Assembly (NCBI GenBank): GCA_963573315.1
Contig: OY752149.1
Span: 2,170,001 to 2,234,000 of the forward strand
DNA: 64,000 nt
DNA from: Entomortierella parvispora
Taxonomy: Eukaryota; Mortierellomycota; Mortierellomycetes; Mortierellales; Mortierellaceae
Direction of reading: 5' to 3'
Shown here piece after piece: positions 60,238 through 64,000 of this stretch. Positions within the stretch are counted from its first letter, which is position 1, and every line of letters begins with the position of its first letter. Under the pieces are notes generated by a model. It did no database searches, was not told where the DNA came from, and was given only the letters and a program-made list of their open reading frames with translations. The position numbers and the translations under genes were made by a program.

Positions 60238-63200
60238 GTGAAAAAGAGTTCTGTCGCGCGGCCTCATCTCAAGCTTGCAGCCAGTCTTAAGGAGGCAGCC
60301 ATGGGAGTAACTAGGAACAACAAGAACAACAACATCTTTGCCGGACCTGAATCTGATATCAAGCCAAGAACACTTTTCGAGTCGAGAGAAGCCAGTGACA
60401 AGGAGGCCAAAGTCATCAACTCAAGCCAAACAGAGACAACAGCGACAACGACAACGACCACTGCTGCTACCACCAACATAACAACGACTGTAGAAGAAAA
60501 GAGCTTTGCAAGATGGATCCTCAACAACAAAGACGCAGCAACTGGATACGAGGATGAAACGTTTGGACTTTGGATTCCCATCACGAGTCCGAGAAAGATG
60601 TTCGAGCCCAAGCATGAAAACAACGCCAATACAAATGCCAACCCAAGGCAACCTTCGCAACAGCATCAGGGAGAAGAGTCAATGCACGACGCCGTTCAAA
60701 GGAGCGGCTCTTATGGTGGCATGAGTATGGATATGGACATGGACCTGGATGAAGACCTCACCTCTCCACCGTCTCTGGAATCGTCCGAGCAGAGACAACA
60801 GGGCGCTATCACGGAGTTACCAGAGCTGGAAGACATGAAGGTGCTTCCAGAGGTGGTCAACTTTTGTAAGATATCTAAGGCTGACTCTGTATCCTTTATC
60901 GCGTTTCTGTCCCTTTATCTCCCTTATTAACCTCCATTTGTCGAGTTCAGCTATAGTCATTTTGATGCGGGCTGCTGCAAGTCTGTTCCCGTACGTGGTA
61001 GAGGCTGAGTCAAAGTCGATCCCAATTCGTGTGCCTTGGGTAGATCTAGGCAGCTGCAAGGTAAAATGAAGACTTGAAAGAATTTGGAAAGGTGGACAGA
61101 GTTGCTCCAACATCCTTGTCTTTCTGACGATAATGCGTAACGTATATACACTATAGAATGAAAAGTACATGATTGAACAACCTGTTGACTATGCCACCAA
61201 GGTTATGGGAGACATTGGTGACGCGCTCGTTGCGATGCGGGAGGTTTACGAGCAATTGCGGCGGCCCTTTGGGCATCCCGACAATCAGCGCAGAGACGTG
61301 AGGCAACAATTTGGACCTTACTACGGAGTCGTAGTCTTCCCCCCGAACAGACCCCGTCGCCGGTCACTAGAGATCTGGAGCAACAGTGGTGCTAGTGCTG
61401 GAGGAGGGGCAATGGACAAATGCTCAAAGGTCAACAGCAAGTGGGGCCCCCAGTCTGCACGAACCACGACCCCGACATCCGCTGCTCCCAACTCGCCCCT
61501 GCACATGCGCACCCTTTCCAATTCCAGCGCCTCCCCCTCAACAAAGATCGCGTCCAGCTCGCCTATCAAAAAGCCAAAGATGAAGCATACCAAAGCCAGC
61601 TCTTTCAATCGCATCAAGGAAAACTTCCACATCCCCGCGCTCCTCAGGTCGCTCTCGTCTTCCAAAAGCGCCACTGACAAGAATGAGGATCCAATGTCCA
61701 GAGATTCATCGACTCAATATTGGCAAGGAGATTCTTCTCCTCAGCGGCAGCATCATCCACTGAGCAGGTTGACTCTCCAACTCCCTGCCCATTCTCCCTT
61801 TGGATCGACCACCTCCAACAGTCCAAGCAAGGGCCTCGGAAGCGCCAATAGCTTCAGCAGTTTGAGCAGAGGTCTATCGGCGTTCTCATCTCTCTCTTCA
61901 AAGTCAAAGGATTCCCGATGGGGAAGTTTGATGTCGCCAGGTTCAGATCAAATGCAATCCGCATTCCTTGACGGCGAAGCTGATGAGAGCGGCGCATTTC
62001 TCGCAGCTGATAGCGGCAGTACCCAAGAATCAAGCAAGAACGACAAGTTTTCATATGACGATGACGACAGAGTGCTGAACGAAGAATGGTCTATTGAGGA
62101 GCGGAAGTGGAGGGTGGATATCTTGAGAAGACAGGCGTACCTGCGCGCATGGGCTTGCCGTAGATTCTTGGACCTGTATGAGTTCTCTGTCAACTGCATA
62201 CCCACGGACATTGGTTCGTCCTCGATGTGGTTGTCGCAGTCACCGACAACAGTGCAACCAACATACCCGACTCTCGAACCCGAGTTCCATCATCTATACC
62301 GGATCATCAGAAGTGTGCTTGAAATCCAAGATACCGTCGTGAATGGCAATCCACAGCCACCGCCGTTCTTGTTCCCTGCCTCGTCGATGAATCTCTTTTC
62401 AGTCAGCTCTGTGGCGGTCCCAGAGCTAGCGCTTGAAAAACTTCACGAAATCATTGTATGGGACAAGAGAAGCTACGAGATCTTGCGTCCAGCCTACTCG
62501 ACCGTTTCCGGTGAGGAGATGGAGCGAACAAAAATGGAGACGGATACTCAAATCGAGCACGAGTTTCGAGCCACTGTCATGCAGGATAATGACCAGGCTA
62601 GTTTGCCTGCGCCCAAGCTGGGATTGTGCACGACTCTGGAGAATGAGGTTGTGGAGAGCTCAAAAAGGAACTCGGCCTATAACAACATGAGGTACTTTGG
62701 CCTCCAAAATCATGGGATCTGGGAGCCTCTCTTGGACCGCCTAGTCAAATTTGATACTACCCATCGGCGTCTGAATGCTGACAGCATCTATCAATTCATT
62801 CATCGAATGCACGTTGACGAAGCTCCAGTCGTATGCAAGCATCGAAGCCCGCACTCAGAGTCCTTGGCTTCTCTGTCGCCGTCGTACTCATCGTCCGTCC
62901 ACTCCATGCAGAGCCAAACCAAGAAATCTTTTGCGCAGTGGCTCCAATTCCCTTCTTCGTCCACGCCTTCACCACTGTCAACGCCGCCGTTCCCTCTGTC
63001 ACCTCAAAGTGCCTCTCACCTACAGTACCAAAACCAACACCCTCAAAGATCCCCTTTTCCTTCCCCACCGCTGCCTCTTCAACAGGACGGAATCACCCAT
63101 GACCAGCGATTGGAGTTCCTGAGAACGCTTTGGGTCCTTGATCAATGCGTGGAAAAGAGACCGGACAGGGAACAGTCGTTGACCTGGTTCCGACTTTCCT

Positions 63201-64000
63201 CGAGTGCCAATGCTGTCAAGGCTATCGCTGACTACGGAGGAATCCTGCCCTATTTGAGGGCTCTTCGGGTTGCAGGCTCTGTAGCAGCCATGGCGAATGG
63301 TCACAATCAAGGCCACGGAAATGTCAACGGCAGTACGCTATCCATCCCCAGCAGTGTTCGGTCTGGTAAGGACGGGGGATTCAGTCGCCGTAGTAGTTTC
63401 GCAGCCTCAGCTTCTATTTCGGGATCCAATGGCTTCTTCAAAAAACAACAACAATACCCACAACATGTTGCTGATATGGGCGAGGGCCTTCGCAGCACGC
63501 ACAGCGAGGATGAATCCCTTCGTTACAAGGACCCTATTATGTTGCTTCAGCCAGTAACTCTTACGGGCTATCTCAAGATGCTCCTTCGGCAAGTGAGTGG
63601 GCTCCTTTTAAAGGAGACCACACTGCTGTTTATTGAATTGACTCGACCCATCCCGACGACTTTTACCGAGTCGGGTTTTGAAGGCACAGAGATCAACTCT
63701 GAAACTCTCACTGGTTCTGGCGCGATGGATGGAGGTAGAGAGGATACAGCTTTGGCCTCCTCTTCGACTTTGGAATCAAGGGCCTCTGTAGGCACTCCTT
63801 TGTTTTTTGACAAGCTTTTACCGATCGATCACTCCTTGTTGGTCCGGGTGCTGTGCTTGGAACCAGATCGGGGCACGCTTTTCCTAAAGTTCACTCGAAT
63901 CATGGGCAAGATTCTGAACAAGGCACCCCCCTGCATGGAAGTGGATGGCGTTGCACTGGCAAAGATGGTTCAAGTAATCGAACCTAACGGAGTGTTTGAC
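60238..64000 (+). CDS. large unrecognised Ser-rich protein, 3' truncated by window end
   Basis: Exons (60238 or 60301)-60865, 60951-61060 and 61157 to beyond 64000 join in phase. The last is open for 948 codons to the edge. In-frame sequence begins at 60238 right after a CATAG acceptor-like site, with an earlier ATG exon not found. The ATG at 60301 (context GCAGCCATGG) is the safest internal start. The N-terminus is Thr/Asn-rich low complexity, with SFARWILNN and FGLWIPITSP islands. Exon 2 is hydrophobic (SIVILMRAAASLFPYVV). Exon 3 has YATKVMGDIGDALVAMREVY and FGPYYGVVVFPPNRP, long Ser-rich spacers, then a charged helical region (EEWSIEERKWRVDILRRQ, WACRRFLDLYEF). Its far end is folded (LLVRVLCLEPDRGTLFLKFT). 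No known domain recognised. Confidence 0.7.

Overview
The window is eukaryotic nuclear DNA. Almost every recognisable gene is split by short GT-AG introns of about 65-150 bp. Gene content is fungal: a P3A plasma-membrane H+-ATPase, a two-domain FEX fluoride exporter, kelch-type membrane proteins, a Ty3-type retrotransposon and serine/glutamine-rich low-complexity proteins. Intron style, very small first exons and the gene set are most like Mortierellaceae (Mucoromycota). That placement is inference from pattern recognition and no search was run.

Layout from left to right. 1-1173: ribosomal protein eL42. 1928-6617: an unrecognised low-complexity locus with a Gln/Lys/Glu tract. 6837-8543 (minus): a secreted, membrane-anchored kelch-like protein. 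8544-9837: decayed coding sequence. 9838-11639 (minus): a FEX fluoride channel whose inter-domain linker is tandemly duplicated. 11640-14228: sparse, with a tiny EF-hand-like gene and coding-like fragments. 14229-16276 (minus): an enolase copy with two frame breaks. 16277-18985: mostly decayed. 18986-22046 (minus): the H+-ATPase. 23058-24040: debris of a DIRS/Ngaro-like retroelement. 24757-25300: about five diverged tandem units of about 110 bp. 25519-28961: a secreted protein with a 6-bp first exon and two small unknown genes. 29795-36102: a near-perfect 59-bp inverted repeat, a tRNA-Asp and a complete Ty3/gypsy element with identical LTRs, inserted 14 bp from the 5' end of the tRNA. 36688-40194 (minus): a large leucine-rich-repeat-like gene with one in-frame TAG.

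From 41769 onward the window is gene-dense and ordinary: mitochondrial aconitase (with an 18-bp microexon), a PPR protein (convergent with aconitase), a kinectin/p180-like coiled-coil membrane protein (divergent from the PPR gene across a promoter with two CACGTG boxes), a probable ATRIP/Rad26/Ddc2 checkpoint protein, NOM1/Sgd1 (40S ribosome biogenesis), and a large unrecognised gene that runs off the right edge.

The genes do not form one pathway. Housekeeping functions (translation, glycolysis, TCA cycle, proton pumping, organelle RNA, rRNA processing, DNA-damage signalling) are interspersed with repeat-rich accessory islands at about 8.5-18.9 kb and 22.9-41 kb. Exon boundaries were worked out by hand from splice sites and reading-frame phase. 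Where lengths divide by three and family motifs join correctly the model is strong. Elsewhere the uncertainty is stated.
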